DNA from: Streptomyces sp. NBC_00358
GTDB lineage: Bacteria > Actinomycetota > Actinomycetes > Streptomycetales > Streptomycetaceae
Length of the DNA: 64,000 bases
Assembly (NCBI RefSeq): GCF_036099295.1
Contig: NZ_CP107976.1
Coordinates: 4,836,001 to 4,900,000 of the forward strand
Direction: 5' to 3'
In this document: in pieces, positions 8,484-17,638 of the stretch
Numbering within the stretch: the first letter of the stretch is position 1
Layout: the number at the start of each line of letters is the position of its first letter
Made by a program: the position numbers and the translations under genes
The notes under the pieces: generated by a model
The model's database searches: none
Seen by the model: the letters and a program-made list of their open reading frames with translations, nothing else
Told to the model about the DNA's origin: nothing

Positions 8484-9992
8484 GTGGAATTGGCTTTGGC
8501 GCCGGAGACTCTGGCGCGATGGCAGTTCGGCATTATCACCGTCTACCACTTCTTCTTCGTCCCTCTGACGATCTCGCTCGCCGCGCTCGTCGCCGGCCTG
8601 CAGACGGCCTGGGTACGTACGGAGAACCAGAAGTACCTCAGGGCCACCAAGTTCTGGGGCAAGCTCTTCCTGATCAACATCGCGATGGGCGTCGTCACCG
8701 GCATCGTCCAGGAATTCCAGTTTGGCATGAACTGGTCCGCCTACTCACGCTTCGTCGGCGACATCTTCGGTGCGCCGCTCGCCTTCGAGGCCCTGATCGC
8801 CTTCTTCTTCGAGTCCACCTTCATCGGGCTGTGGATCTTCGGCTGGGACAGGCTCCCGAAGAAGCTCCACCTCGCCTGCATGTGGATGGTCTCCATCGGC
8901 ACGGTCCTGTCGGCGTACTTCATCCTCGCGGCCAACTCGTGGATGCAGCACCCCGTCGGCTACCGGATCAACAAGGCGAAGGGGCGCGCGGAACTCACCG
9001 ACTTCTGGCATGTGCTGACGCAGAACACCGCGCTCGCCCAGGCGTTCCACACCCTCACGGCGGCCTTCCTGACCGGCGGCGCCTTCATGGTGGGCATCGC
9101 CGCCATCCATCTGGCCCGCAAGAGGCACATCGCCGTCATGAAGACCTCGCTGCGGCTCGGTCTCATCACCGTCGTCATCGCCGGTCTGCTCACCGCGATC
9201 AGCGGTGACACCCTCGGCAAGGTCATGTTCAAGCAGCAGCCGATGAAGATGGCCGCGGCCGAGGCGCTGTGGGACGGACAGGAGTCCGCACCCTTCTCGA
9301 TCTTCGCGTACGGAGACGTCAGCAAGGGCCACAACAGCGTCGAGCTGTCCATCCCGGGGATACTGTCGTTCCTCGCGAACGACGACTTCAACTCGTACGT
9401 CCCCGGCATCAACGACACGAACAAGGCCGAACAGGCCAAGTACGGGCCCGGCGACTACCGCCCCATCATCCCGGTCACCTTCTGGGCGTTCCGCTGGATG
9501 ATCGGCTTCGGCATGGCGTCCTTCGTGATCGGTGTGATCGGACTCTGGCTGACCCGCAAGAAGTTCCTGCTGCCGCAGCACCTCCGGGTCGGCGAGGACG
9601 AGGCGCCGCATCTGGTCCTGTTCAAGAACAAGGCACTGGGTCCGACGCTCTCCAAGTGGGGCTGGCGCATCGCCATCTGGACCCTGGCGTTCCCGCTCAT
9701 CGCCAACTCCTGGGGCTGGATCTTCACCGAGATGGGCCGTCAGCCGTGGGTCGTCTACGGGGTCCTGCAAACCCGGTTCGGAGTCTCCCCCACCGTTTCG
9801 CAGGGAGAGGTCATCACATCGATGACCGTCTACACGGCGATCTACGCGATCCTCGCCGTCATCGAGGTCAAGCTGCTCGCGAAGTACGTCAAGGCAGGGC
9901 CCCCCGAGCTCACCGAGTCCGACCTCAACCCGCCCACCAGGATCGGCGGCGACTCCAGTGACGCCGACAAGCCGATGGCCTTCTCCTACTAG
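8484..9992 (+). CDS. cydA: cytochrome bd ubiquinol/menaquinol oxidase subunit I
   Basis: A 502-residue multi-spanning membrane protein, CydA of the high-affinity terminal oxidase that reduces O2 with electrons from menaquinol. The N-terminal ARWQFGIITVYHFFFVPLT segment carries haem-ligand His22; a second conserved His is at residue 189 in AFHTLTAAF. The quinol-side motif GWIFTEMGRQPW is present near residue 410. The short Q-loop is typical of Gram-positive enzymes. The GTG start has AAGGAG upstream. First gene of cydA-cydB-cydCD, under the Rex operator. Confidence 0.98.
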   Translation: MELALAPETLARWQFGIITVYHFFFVPLTISLAALVAGLQTAWVRTENQKYLRATKFWGKLFLINIAMGVVTGIVQEFQFGMNWSAYSRFVGDIFGAPLAFEALIAFFFESTFIGLWIFGWDRLPKKLHLACMWMVSIGTVLSAYFILAANSWMQHPVGYRINKAKGRAELTDFWHVLTQNTALAQAFHTLTAAFLTGGAFMVGIAAIHLARKRHIAVMKTSLRLGLITVVIAGLLTAISGDTLGKVMFKQQPMKMAAAEALWDGQESAPFSIFAYGDVSKGHNSVELSIPGILSFLANDDFNSYVPGINDTNKAEQAKYGPGDYRPIIPVTFWAFRWMIGFGMASFVIGVIGLWLTRKKFLLPQHLRVGEDEAPHLVLFKNKALGPTLSKWGWRIAIWTLAFPLIANSWGWIFTEMGRQPWVVYGVLQTRFGVSPTVSQGEVITSMTVYTAIYAILAVIEVKLLAKYVKAGPPELTESDLNPPTRIGGDSSDADKPMAFSY

Positions 9993-10012
9993 GCTCAGGG
10001 AGCTGCTGAGTC

Positions 10013-11020
10013 ATGGAACTTCACAACGTCTGGTTCGTACTCATCGCGGTCCTCTGGATCGGCTACTTCTTCCTGGAGGGCTTTGATTTCGGAGTCGGCA
10101 TCCTCACCAAGCTGCTGGCCCGCGACCGCGCCGAGAAGCGGGTGCTGATCAACACGATCGGTCCCGTGTGGGACGGCAACGAGGTGTGGCTGCTCACCGC
10201 GGGCGGTGCGACCTTCGCGGCCTTCCCCGAGTGGTACGCGACGCTCTTCTCGGGCTTCTATCTGCCCCTGCTGATCATCCTGGTCAGTCTGATCGTGCGC
10301 GGGGTCGCCTTCGAGTACCGGGCGAAGCGGCCCGAGGAGCACTGGCAGCGCAACTGGGAGACGGCGATCTTCTGGACCTCGCTGATCCCGGCGTTCCTTT
10401 GGGGTGTGGCCTTCGCCAACATCGTGCGCGGAGTGAAGATCGACCGGAACTTCGAGTACGTGGGCAACTTCTGGGACCTGCTCAACCCCTACGCGATCCT
10501 CGGTGGTCTGGTCACTCTGACCCTGTTCACCTTCCACGGGACGGTGTTCGTCGGCCTCAAGACGGTCGGAGACATCCGGGAGCGATCACGGAAGCTGGCG
10601 CTGCAACTCGGCCTGGCGACGGCCGTGTTGGCACTGGTCTTCTTGGTCTGGACTCAGATCGACAACGGTGACGGCGCCTCGCTGGCCGCGCTGATCGTGG
10701 CCGTGGTCGCCCTTGTCGCGGCGCTGGCGGCGGTCAACGGAGGGCGTGAGGGATGGGCGTTCATGCTCTCGGGGCTCACCATCGTGGCCGCCGTCGCGAT
10801 GCTCTTCCTGTCGCTCTTCCCGGACGTCATGCCGTCCTCGCTCAACGCGGACTGGAGCCTCACGGTCACCAATGCCTCGTCGAGCCACTACACCCTGAAG
10901 ATCATGACCTGGTGTGCCGCGATCGCCACACCGATCGTCCTGCTCTACCAGAGCTGGACCTATTGGGTGTTCCGCAAGCGCATCGGCACGCAGCACATCG
11001 CCGTGGACGTGTCGCACTGA
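10013..11020 (+). CDS. cydB: cytochrome bd oxidase subunit II
   Basis: A 335-residue integral membrane protein, partner of CydA. The N-terminal VLWIGYFFLEGFDFGVGIL and GPVWDGNEVWLL motifs are CydB hallmarks; eight or nine hydrophobic segments are visible. It begins 20 bases after the cydA stop with GGGAG upstream, so it is co-transcribed. The 50-base gap to cydCD holds a parS site, unusual inside an operon. Confidence 0.98.
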   Translation: MELHNVWFVLIAVLWIGYFFLEGFDFGVGILTKLLARDRAEKRVLINTIGPVWDGNEVWLLTAGGATFAAFPEWYATLFSGFYLPLLIILVSLIVRGVAFEYRAKRPEEHWQRNWETAIFWTSLIPAFLWGVAFANIVRGVKIDRNFEYVGNFWDLLNPYAILGGLVTLTLFTFHGTVFVGLKTVGDIRERSRKLALQLGLATAVLALVFLVWTQIDNGDGASLAALIVAVVALVAALAAVNGGREGWAFMLSGLTIVAAVAMLFLSLFPDVMPSSLNADWSLTVTNASSSHYTLKIMTWCAAIATPIVLLYQSWTYWVFRKRIGTQHIAVDVSH

Positions 11021-11037
11021 ATTCGATGTAACGGCAT

Positions 11038-11051
11038 GTTTCACGTGAAAC
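11038..11051. other. parS, ParB-binding centromere site
   Basis: Exact GTTTCACGTGAAAC, extended to a 20-bp palindrome at 11035-11054. This is the chromosomal ParB/Spo0J target. It lies between cydB and cydCD. In Streptomyces, parS sites concentrate around oriC, so the site marks this window as origin-proximal. Confidence 0.95.
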
Positions 11052-11071
11052 ATGCCTGATGAGCCAGGGGT

Positions 11072-14000
11072 GTGTTTCACGTGAAACCGATCGATCCGCG
11101 TCTGCTCCGGTACGCCCGAGCCACCCGTTTCTTCCTTGGAGCGGTCGTGGGGCTGGGTGCCGTAGGGGCGGCGCTGGTCATCGCCCAAGCGATGCTTATC
11201 GCCGAGGTGGTGGTAGGAGCCTTCCAGCACGGATCGTCCGTCGCCGAACTCCGCACCCCCTTGTTGCTGTTGGCGGCCGTCGCGACCGGGCGTGCCGCAG
11301 TTGCCTGGCTCACCGAACTCGCCGCGCACCGGGCGAGTGCCGCGGTCAAGTCGGAGTTGAGGGGACGGCTGCTGGAGCGGGCCGCATCCCTCGGGCCCGG
11401 ATGGCTCAGCGGGCAGCGGACCGGCTCACTGGTCGCCCTAGCGACACGGGGAGTCGACGCGCTCGACGACTATTTCGCCCGCTACCTCCCGCAGTTGGGG
11501 CTGGCGGTGGTGGTCCCGGTGGCTGTACTGGCGCGGATCGTCACCGAGGACTGGGTGTCGGCGGCGATCATCGTCGGCACCTTGCCGCTGATCCCCTTGT
11601 TCATGGTGCTGATCGGCTGGGCCACCCGCAGTCAGATGGACCGCCAATGGCGGATGCTGTCCCGGCTGTCCGGACACTTCCTGGACGTCGTCGCGGGACT
11701 GCCCACGCTCAAGGTGTTCGGCCGGGCCAAGGCGCAGGCCGAGGCGATCCGGAAGATCACCGGCGAGTACCGGCAGGCGATCATGCGGACGCTCCGGATC
11801 GCCTTCCTGTCGTCCTTCGCCCTGGAACTGCTCGCCACCATCTCGGTCGCGCTGGTCGCGGTGACCATCGGAATGCGGCTCGTCCGCGGCGAGATGGACC
11901 TGTACGTGGGGCTCGTGATCCTCGTCCTGGCACCCGAGGCCTATCTGCCGCTGCGGCAGGTGGGAGCCCAGTACCACGCCGCCGCCGAGGGACTCGCGGC
12001 CGCCGAAGAGATCTTCGAGGTGCTGGAGACCCCGGCGCCGAGGCCCGGTTCGCTGCGTCTGCCCGCCGGGGAGATCGCCTTCGACGGGGTGACCGTGCGG
12101 TACCCGGGGCGCTCCGCGGACGCGGTCTCGGACGTCTCCCTGACGGTCGAACCCGGTGAGACGGTCGCCCTGGTCGGACCCAGCGGCGTGGGAAAGTCGA
12201 CGCTGCTGAACGTCCTGCTCGGGTTCGTCGAGCCCACCGCGGGCCGCATCCGGGTCGGGGGAGTCGATCTCGCCGAGGCCGACCTCGCGGATTGGCGCTC
12301 ACGGATCGCCTGGGTGCCGCAACGGCCTCACCTGTACGCCGGCTCCATCGCCGAGAACGTACGGCTGGCACGACCCGACGCGGACGACGCGGCACTGCGC
12401 ACGGCTCTCGTCGACGCCGGTGCGGCCGGGTTCGTCGACGCGCTGCCCGACGGGGCCGACACGGTCCTCGGGGAGGACGGCGCCGGACTGTCGGCCGGTC
12501 AGCGTCAACGCCTCGCGCTCGCCCGCGCGTTCCTCGCGGACCGCCCCGTGCTGCTCCTCGACGAACCGACGGCCTCGCTCGACGGGGCGACGGAGGCCGA
12601 GGTCGTCGCGGCGGTGCGGCGGCTCGCCGTGGGGCGGACCGTGCTGCTCGTCGTGCACCGGCCGGCCTTGCTGGAGGTGGCGGACCGGGTGGTGCGTCTG
12701 GAATCGGCAGCGCCCGGCGACACGTGTCCGGCGCTCGTGATCCCCGGTGGGCCCCAGGACGCAGCGGAGCCGGACCGCACACGAGCGGTCCGGGGAACCG
12801 AGCGGGAAGGCGCTTCCTCGGCGGACCGCGAAGTGCTCGCCCCCATCCGTCGGAGCCCGGCCGGCGTCCTCGCCCGCGTCCGGTCGATGGCGGCGCCACG
12901 TCGTCGACCGCTCGTGCTCGCCCTGCTTCTCGGAAGCCTCGCGCTCGGGAGCGCCGTAGGCCTGATGGCGACCTCCGGGTGGCTCATCTCCCGGGCCTCC
13001 CAGCAGCCGCCGGTGTTCTATCTGATGGTGGCCGTGACGGCCACCAGGACGTTCGGAATCGGGCGGGCGGTGTTCCGGTACGCGGAACGGCTCGTGTCGC
13101 ACGACGCCGTGCTGCGGATGCTGGCCGATACACGGGTCGCCGTCTACCGGCGGCTGGAGCGGCTCGCGCCCGCCGGGCTGCGGACCACACGGCGCGGTGA
13201 TCTGCTGGCGCGACTCGTCGCCGACGTGGACGCCCTGCAGGACTACTGGCTGCGATGGCTGCTGCCGGTGGGAGCCGCGGTCCTGGTGGCCGCCGGCTCC
13301 GTCGGATTCACTGCCTGGCTGCTGCCCGAAGCCGGTGCCGTTCTCGCCGTCGGTCTGCTGGCGGCCGGTGCCGGTGTGCCCCTGGTGACCGGTGCCGTGG
13401 CGCGCCGAGCCGAGCGACGGCTGGCTCCCGCCCGCGGCGTGCTGGCTATCCGGGTGGCCGATCTGCTCACGGGGACCGCCGAGCTGACCGTCGCGGGCGC
13501 ACTGCCTGCCCGTACGGCACAGACACGGCGGGCCGACGCCGTCCTCACCCGCATCGCCTCGCGGGCCGCCACCGCGACCGCGCTCGGTGACGGGCTCACG
13601 GCACTCGTGTCCGGGCTCACCGTCGCGGCCGCCGCTCTGGTGGGCGCCCAGGCGGTCGCCGCCGGGCGTCTGGACGGGGTGCTGATGGCCGTCGTCGTTC
13701 TCACCCCGCTCGCCGCCTTCGAGGCCGTCATGGGACTGCCGCTCGCCGTCCAGTACCGGCAGCGGGTGACCAAGAGCGCGGAGCGGGTGTACGAGGTGCT
13801 GGACGCCCCAGATCCCGTACGCGAACCCGAACGGCCGCAGCCGGCGCCCTTGTCGCCGTTTCCGCTCCGCGTGGAGGGACTCAGGGCCCGGCACACGGGA
13901 CAGGACCGGGACGCGCTGGCAGGCCTCGACCTGACACTCGACGAACACCGCAGGATCGCCGTGGTCGGCCTGTCCGGAGCCGGCAAGACGACACTCGCGC

Positions 14001-14614
14001 AGGTGCTGCTGCGCTTCCTGGACGCCGAAGACGGGACGTACACACTGGGAGGGGCGGACGCGTACGGGATGGACGGGGACGCCGTGCGCCGGATGGTCGG
14101 GCTGTGCGCCCAGGACGCGCATCTCTTCGACAGCACCGTGCGCGAGAACCTGCTGCTCGCCCGCAAGGACGCGACCGAGGCCGCCCTGCGCGACGCACTC
14201 GGGCGGGCCCGGCTCCTCGACTGGGTGGACGGGCTGCCCGACGGGCTCGACACCCTGATCGGCGAACACGGGGCCCGGTTGTCCGGCGGCCAGCGCCAGC
14301 GACTCGCGCTGGCCCGTGCGCTGCTCGCCGACTTCCCCGTACTCGTTCTCGACGAGCCGGCCGAACACCTCGACCTCCCGACCGCCGACGCGCTCACCGC
14401 GGATCTGCTGGCGGCGACCGAGGGCCGTACCACCCTGCTGATCACACACCGGCTGGCCGGGCTCGACGCGGTCGACGAGGTGATCGTGCTCGCGGAAGGG
14501 CGCGCGGTCCAGCGCGGGACGTTCGCGGAGCTGTCCGCGGTCCAGGGAACGCTGCGGGAGATGGTGGAACGGGAGACCGCCGGGGATCTGCTGGCGGGTG
14601 CCGTGGCGCCCTGA
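11072..14614 (+). CDS. cydCD: fused CydD-CydC ABC transporter (thiol exporter)
   Basis: A 1180-residue fusion of the two half-transporters that other bacteria encode separately. Each half has a six-helix exporter domain and a nucleotide-binding domain. The first Walker A is GPSGVGKST near residue 370 with signature LSAGQRQRLALARA near 473; the second is GLSGAGKTT near 968 with LSGGQRQRLALARA near 1070. CydDC exports cysteine/glutathione-type reductants and is needed to assemble cytochrome bd. The GTG start overlaps the second parS site, so the first residues read MFHVKP because of the DNA site. A weak AGGGG precedes the GTG closely; the next in-frame GTG (11081) is an alternative. Confidence 0.95.
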   Translation: MFHVKPIDPRLLRYARATRFFLGAVVGLGAVGAALVIAQAMLIAEVVVGAFQHGSSVAELRTPLLLLAAVATGRAAVAWLTELAAHRASAAVKSELRGRLLERAASLGPGWLSGQRTGSLVALATRGVDALDDYFARYLPQLGLAVVVPVAVLARIVTEDWVSAAIIVGTLPLIPLFMVLIGWATRSQMDRQWRMLSRLSGHFLDVVAGLPTLKVFGRAKAQAEAIRKITGEYRQAIMRTLRIAFLSSFALELLATISVALVAVTIGMRLVRGEMDLYVGLVILVLAPEAYLPLRQVGAQYHAAAEGLAAAEEIFEVLETPAPRPGSLRLPAGEIAFDGVTVRYPGRSADAVSDVSLTVEPGETVALVGPSGVGKSTLLNVLLGFVEPTAGRIRVGGVDLAEADLADWRSRIAWVPQRPHLYAGSIAENVRLARPDADDAALRTALVDAGAAGFVDALPDGADTVLGEDGAGLSAGQRQRLALARAFLADRPVLLLDEPTASLDGATEAEVVAAVRRLAVGRTVLLVVHRPALLEVADRVVRLESAAPGDTCPALVIPGGPQDAAEPDRTRAVRGTEREGASSADREVLAPIRRSPAGVLARVRSMAAPRRRPLVLALLLGSLALGSAVGLMATSGWLISRASQQPPVFYLMVAVTATRTFGIGRAVFRYAERLVSHDAVLRMLADTRVAVYRRLERLAPAGLRTTRRGDLLARLVADVDALQDYWLRWLLPVGAAVLVAAGSVGFTAWLLPEAGAVLAVGLLAAGAGVPLVTGAVARRAERRLAPARGVLAIRVADLLTGTAELTVAGALPARTAQTRRADAVLTRIASRAATATALGDGLTALVSGLTVAAAALVGAQAVAAGRLDGVLMAVVVLTPLAAFEAVMGLPLAVQYRQRVTKSAERVYEVLDAPDPVREPERPQPAPLSPFPLRVEGLRARHTGQDRDALAGLDLTLDEHRRIAVVGLSGAGKTTLAQVLLRFLDAEDGTYTLGGADAYGMDGDAVRRMVGLCAQDAHLFDSTVRENLLLARKDATEAALRDALGRARLLDWVDGLPDGLDTLIGEHGARLSGGQRQRLALARALLADFPVLVLDEPAEHLDLPTADALTADLLAATEGRTTLLITHRLAGLDAVDEVIVLAEGRAVQRGTFAELSAVQGTLREMVERETAGDLLAGAVAP
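11074..11087. other. second parS site, inside the start of cydCD
   Basis: Exact GTTTCACGTGAAAC, centred 36 bases from the first copy and lying within the first six codons of cydCD. The coding sequence has accommodated the site as Phe-His-Val-Lys-Pro. Confidence 0.95.
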
Positions 14615-14631
14615 TCGCCGCGGACCTGACC

Positions 14632-14652
14632 CCGCTTTCCCTGGCAAAGCGG
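14632..14652 (+). terminator. weak hairpin between cydCD and sensor kinase
   Basis: A 7-bp stem CCGCTTT/AAAGCGG with a 7-base loop in the 56-base gap. It may partly end the cyd transcript, but the stem is short, so read-through into the kinase is plausible. Confidence 0.35.
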
Positions 14653-14670
14653 ACTAATTAGGCTCAAGGT

Positions 14671-16389
14671 GTGGCAGCAGCTTCGGGCTCCCCGGTTCCG
14701 GACGGCACCACGGACGCCGTGACCCCGACGGTCGGTGATCCGGGAGCGCTGCCCGACGGGCCGGCCGCACGGGTGCCGCGGCTGCTCGCGGCGCTGCGGT
14801 CGGTCGGATCGGGGCTGGAGCTGCACACCACCCTGGACCGGATCTGCGAGACCGCCGCCGAGCTCACGGACGCGCGGTACGCGGCCATCGGGGTCGTCGC
14901 CGAGAGCGGGGCGGGACTGGCCGAGTTCGTCCAGCACGGCGTCGACGACGAGACCGCCCGGCGGATCGGACGGATGCCCGACGGCCACAAGGGGCTCCTG
15001 GGGGCTCTCATCCGCCACCCGGATCCCGTACGACTCGCGAACCTCACCGACGACCCCCGCTCCTGCGGCTTCCCGCCGGGCCACCCACCGATGCACAGCT
15101 TCCTCGGAGTGCCGATCCGGGTGCGCGGGGAGATCTTCGGAAACCTCTACCTCACCCAGAAGCGCGGGGGCGGGACCTTCGGCGACGACGACCTCGACCT
15201 GGTCCGGGTGCTGGCCACGGAGGCGGGTATCGCCATCGGCAACGCCCGCCTGTACGAGGCGGCGAAGCAGCGCGAGCGCTGGATCGACGGCTCCGTGGCC
15301 GTCACCACCGCACTGCTGGCGGGCGGCGACGCCGAGGACGCCTTGCAGATCGTCGCCGAGCAGGCCCGCCGGCTCTCCGACTCCGTCGCCGGGATCGTGC
15401 TGCTACCCGCGGAGGAGGGCGGCCTGGAGATCGTCGCGGTGGCCTCGGATCACCCCTCGAAGATCCTCGGGACGGTCGTCCCCCCGGAGAGCGAGCTGGT
15501 CGCCGAACTCCGCGACGGGAAGCCCGTGTTCGTGGCCGACGCGGCCGCCGACCCGCGTATGCGCACGGATCTCACCCACGCCTACGGGCCCGTCATGATG
15601 CTCCCGCTGCAGAGCGACGGCCGGGTCCTCGGGGCGCTCCTCACCCCGAGGACCCGCGGCGGACGCCCCTTCACCGAGACCGAGCGGACCCTCGCCGCGC
15701 AGTTCGCCTCCCAGGCCGCGCTGGCGCTCATGATGGCCGAGACACAACGCGACCGGGAACGGCTCGCGGTGTACGAGGACCGCGACCGGATCGCCCGCGA
15801 CCTGCACGACCTCGTCATCCAGCGGCTGTTCGCCACCGGAATGATGCTGGAGAGCGCGCAGCGCCGGTCGAACGTCCCCGAGGTGCGGCGGGGCGTCGGC
15901 AAGGCGGTCGACGAACTCGACGTCACCATCCAGGAGATCCGCACCGCGATCTTCGCGCTGCGACAGGGACCCGCCGAGCTGCCGTCCGGGCTGCGCACCC
16001 GCGTCCTGCGCGAGATCAACATGGCCGCCGTCCCCCTCGGTTTCCAGCCCGGCCACCACTTCACCGGGCCCGTCGACACGCTGGTCGGCGAGCTGCCCGG
16101 CAAGAACCTCATCGCCGCGCTGCGTGAAACCCTCTCCAACGCCTTCCGGCACGCGGGGGCCTCCCGTATCGAGGTCTCCGTCGACGCGGACGCCCTCCTG
16201 CCGGACGGGCGGCCGGCGGTGCGCCTCACCGTCACGGACGACGGCGTCGGCATCCCCGAGGGCGGCCGCCGCAGCGGCCTGAAGAACCTCAAGAGACGTG
16301 CCGAGTCGCTGGGCGGCGCCAGTTGGTACGGGCCGGGGATCGGCGAGGACGAGGGCGGTGCCACGGTGGTCTGGGAGGTTCCGCGCTGA
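14671..16389 (+). CDS. DevS/DosS-like GAF-domain sensor histidine kinase
   Basis: A 572-residue soluble kinase with two GAF domains (about residues 50-195 and 205-355), a HisKA_3 dimerisation segment with phospho-acceptor His379 in DRIARDLHDLVIQRLF, and a C-terminal HATPase domain (ALRETLSNAFRHAGAS near 485, DDGVGIP near 525). The segment GFPPGHPPMHSFLGVP (residues 133-148) closely matches the part of mycobacterial DevS GAF-A that surrounds its haem ligand, so His138 is a candidate haem ligand. The adjacent cyd operon suggests oxygen, NO or redox sensing. No response regulator is adjacent, so its partner is elsewhere. The GTG start has only a weak AAGG site. Confidence 0.92.
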   Translation: MAAASGSPVPDGTTDAVTPTVGDPGALPDGPAARVPRLLAALRSVGSGLELHTTLDRICETAAELTDARYAAIGVVAESGAGLAEFVQHGVDDETARRIGRMPDGHKGLLGALIRHPDPVRLANLTDDPRSCGFPPGHPPMHSFLGVPIRVRGEIFGNLYLTQKRGGGTFGDDDLDLVRVLATEAGIAIGNARLYEAAKQRERWIDGSVAVTTALLAGGDAEDALQIVAEQARRLSDSVAGIVLLPAEEGGLEIVAVASDHPSKILGTVVPPESELVAELRDGKPVFVADAAADPRMRTDLTHAYGPVMMLPLQSDGRVLGALLTPRTRGGRPFTETERTLAAQFASQAALALMMAETQRDRERLAVYEDRDRIARDLHDLVIQRLFATGMMLESAQRRSNVPEVRRGVGKAVDELDVTIQEIRTAIFALRQGPAELPSGLRTRVLREINMAAVPLGFQPGHHFTGPVDTLVGELPGKNLIAALRETLSNAFRHAGASRIEVSVDADALLPDGRPAVRLTVTDDGVGIPEGGRRSGLKNLKRRAESLGGASWYGPGIGEDEGGATVVWEVPR

Positions 16390-16535
16390 ACCCCCTTGCG
16401 CCGCCGCCCCGTTCGCGGGCCGGTTCGCCCGCAGGCGCCTGTTCGGCCCCGCCGCTGGGCCATTCGTGACGTCCCGTCCCCCAGGTGTACGCCTTGAACA
16501 GGCCGAGCCCGAAGCCGCGGGCCACGATCGCTGTC

Positions 16536-17579
16536 ATGCGCCCATCTCGTCGCCATCCCCTTTTCGTACCGGCACTGTTGTGCGCCCTCGTGGTCCTCGC
16601 GGCCCGGCCGACGGTGGCCGAGGGCGACGACGCGGAGCCCGGCATCAGTACCGAGGTGGCGCGGCTGTACGAGGACGCCTCCGTGGCGACGGGGCAGTAC
16701 GAGGCGGGGCGGCGCGATGCCGAGGCGCAGCGCGGCCGGGCCGAGCGGGCGGACCAGCTCCTCGCGCGGGAGCGCCAGGAGATCGCGGCACTGCACGAGG
16801 ACCTGGGCCGGATCGCGCGCGCCCAGTACCGGCAGGGCGGCGGGCTGCCGTACACGGCGCAGATCCTGTTCGCGAAGGACCCCGATGATCTGATGCGTGG
16901 TCAGCGTGCCGTGCGGCGGGCCGACCTGACCGTCTCCAACGCCGTCGCGAGGAGCCGGCGCGCCGAGGACCGCCTCGCCGCGGACGGGGCCAAGGCCCAG
17001 TCCGAATGGCAGGCGCTGGAGAAGCGGAGCGGGGAACTCGCCGAGATGAAGCGGACCATCGAGGCGAAGCTGGACGAGGCGCGGTCGGCGCTGCAGAGCC
17101 AGGCGGACGCCTCGGTGACGGCGGGCTCCTGCCGTGGCGCGGTCCGTCTCGACCAGCCGCCCGTGGATGCCACGCGTGCGTGGGTCGCGCCGGTGGAGAC
17201 GTACGAACTCTCCGCGGGGTTCGGCAGCGGCGGCGAACACTGGGCGAACCGGCACACCGGACAGGACTTCGCGGTACCCATCGGCACGCCCGTGCGGGCG
17301 GTCGGGGCGGGCCGGGTGGTGAAGGTGTCCTGCGGTGGTCCTTTCGGCATCGAGATCGTGGTCGAGCACCCCGACGGCTACTGCACGCAGTACGCGCATC
17401 TCGCGGCGGTCGCCGTGGACCAGGGGCAGCGGGTCTCGACCGGGCAGTGGATCGGGCAGTCGGGCACGAGCGGCAACTCGACCGGTCCCCATCTGCACTT
17501 CGAGGTGCGGGTGACGCCGGAGACGGGATCGGCGATCGACCCGGTTCCGTGGCTGGCGGAGCACGGGGTCGTCGTGTAG
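16536..17579 (+). CDS. secreted M23 peptidoglycan endopeptidase with coiled coil
   Basis: A 347-residue exported protein. A signal peptide occupies about residues 1-30 (hydrophobic core FVPALLCALVVLAA). Residues about 45-200 are a long Ala/Glu/Arg-rich coiled coil as in EnvC/NlpD-type proteins. Residues about 235-340 are the LytM/M23 domain with metal-ligand motif HTGQDFAVP and the catalytic HLHFE near the end. It should cleave peptide cross-links in the cell wall or activate another hydrolase. The ATG giving MRPSRRHPLF fits the signal peptide; an upstream frame adds 17 residues with no support. Convergent with the HAD gene. Confidence 0.92.
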   Translation: MRPSRRHPLFVPALLCALVVLAARPTVAEGDDAEPGISTEVARLYEDASVATGQYEAGRRDAEAQRGRAERADQLLARERQEIAALHEDLGRIARAQYRQGGGLPYTAQILFAKDPDDLMRGQRAVRRADLTVSNAVARSRRAEDRLAADGAKAQSEWQALEKRSGELAEMKRTIEAKLDEARSALQSQADASVTAGSCRGAVRLDQPPVDATRAWVAPVETYELSAGFGSGGEHWANRHTGQDFAVPIGTPVRAVGAGRVVKVSCGGPFGIEIVVEHPDGYCTQYAHLAAVAVDQGQRVSTGQWIGQSGTSGNSTGPHLHFEVRVTPETGSAIDPVPWLAEHGVVV

Positions 17580-17587
17580 GCCCGCCG

Positions 17588-17619
17588 CAGGGCCTCCGGC
17601 CGGCTCGTCGGAGGCCCTG
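17588..17619. terminator. bidirectional hairpin terminator
   Basis: An 11-bp perfect stem (CAGGGCCTCCG and complement) with a 10-base loop in the 59-base gap between the convergent M23 and HAD genes; it can serve both. Confidence 0.8.
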
Positions 17620-17638
17620 GAATCGTGCCGCGGGGCGG

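Noticed and set aside
12299..14647. 782-codon frame antisense to cydCD
   Set aside because: Low-complexity shadow; both CydCD ATPase domains are intact on the plus strand.
16120..16134. GCTGCGTGAAACC as a further parS
   Set aside because: Only the right half matches; the left half is unrelated.
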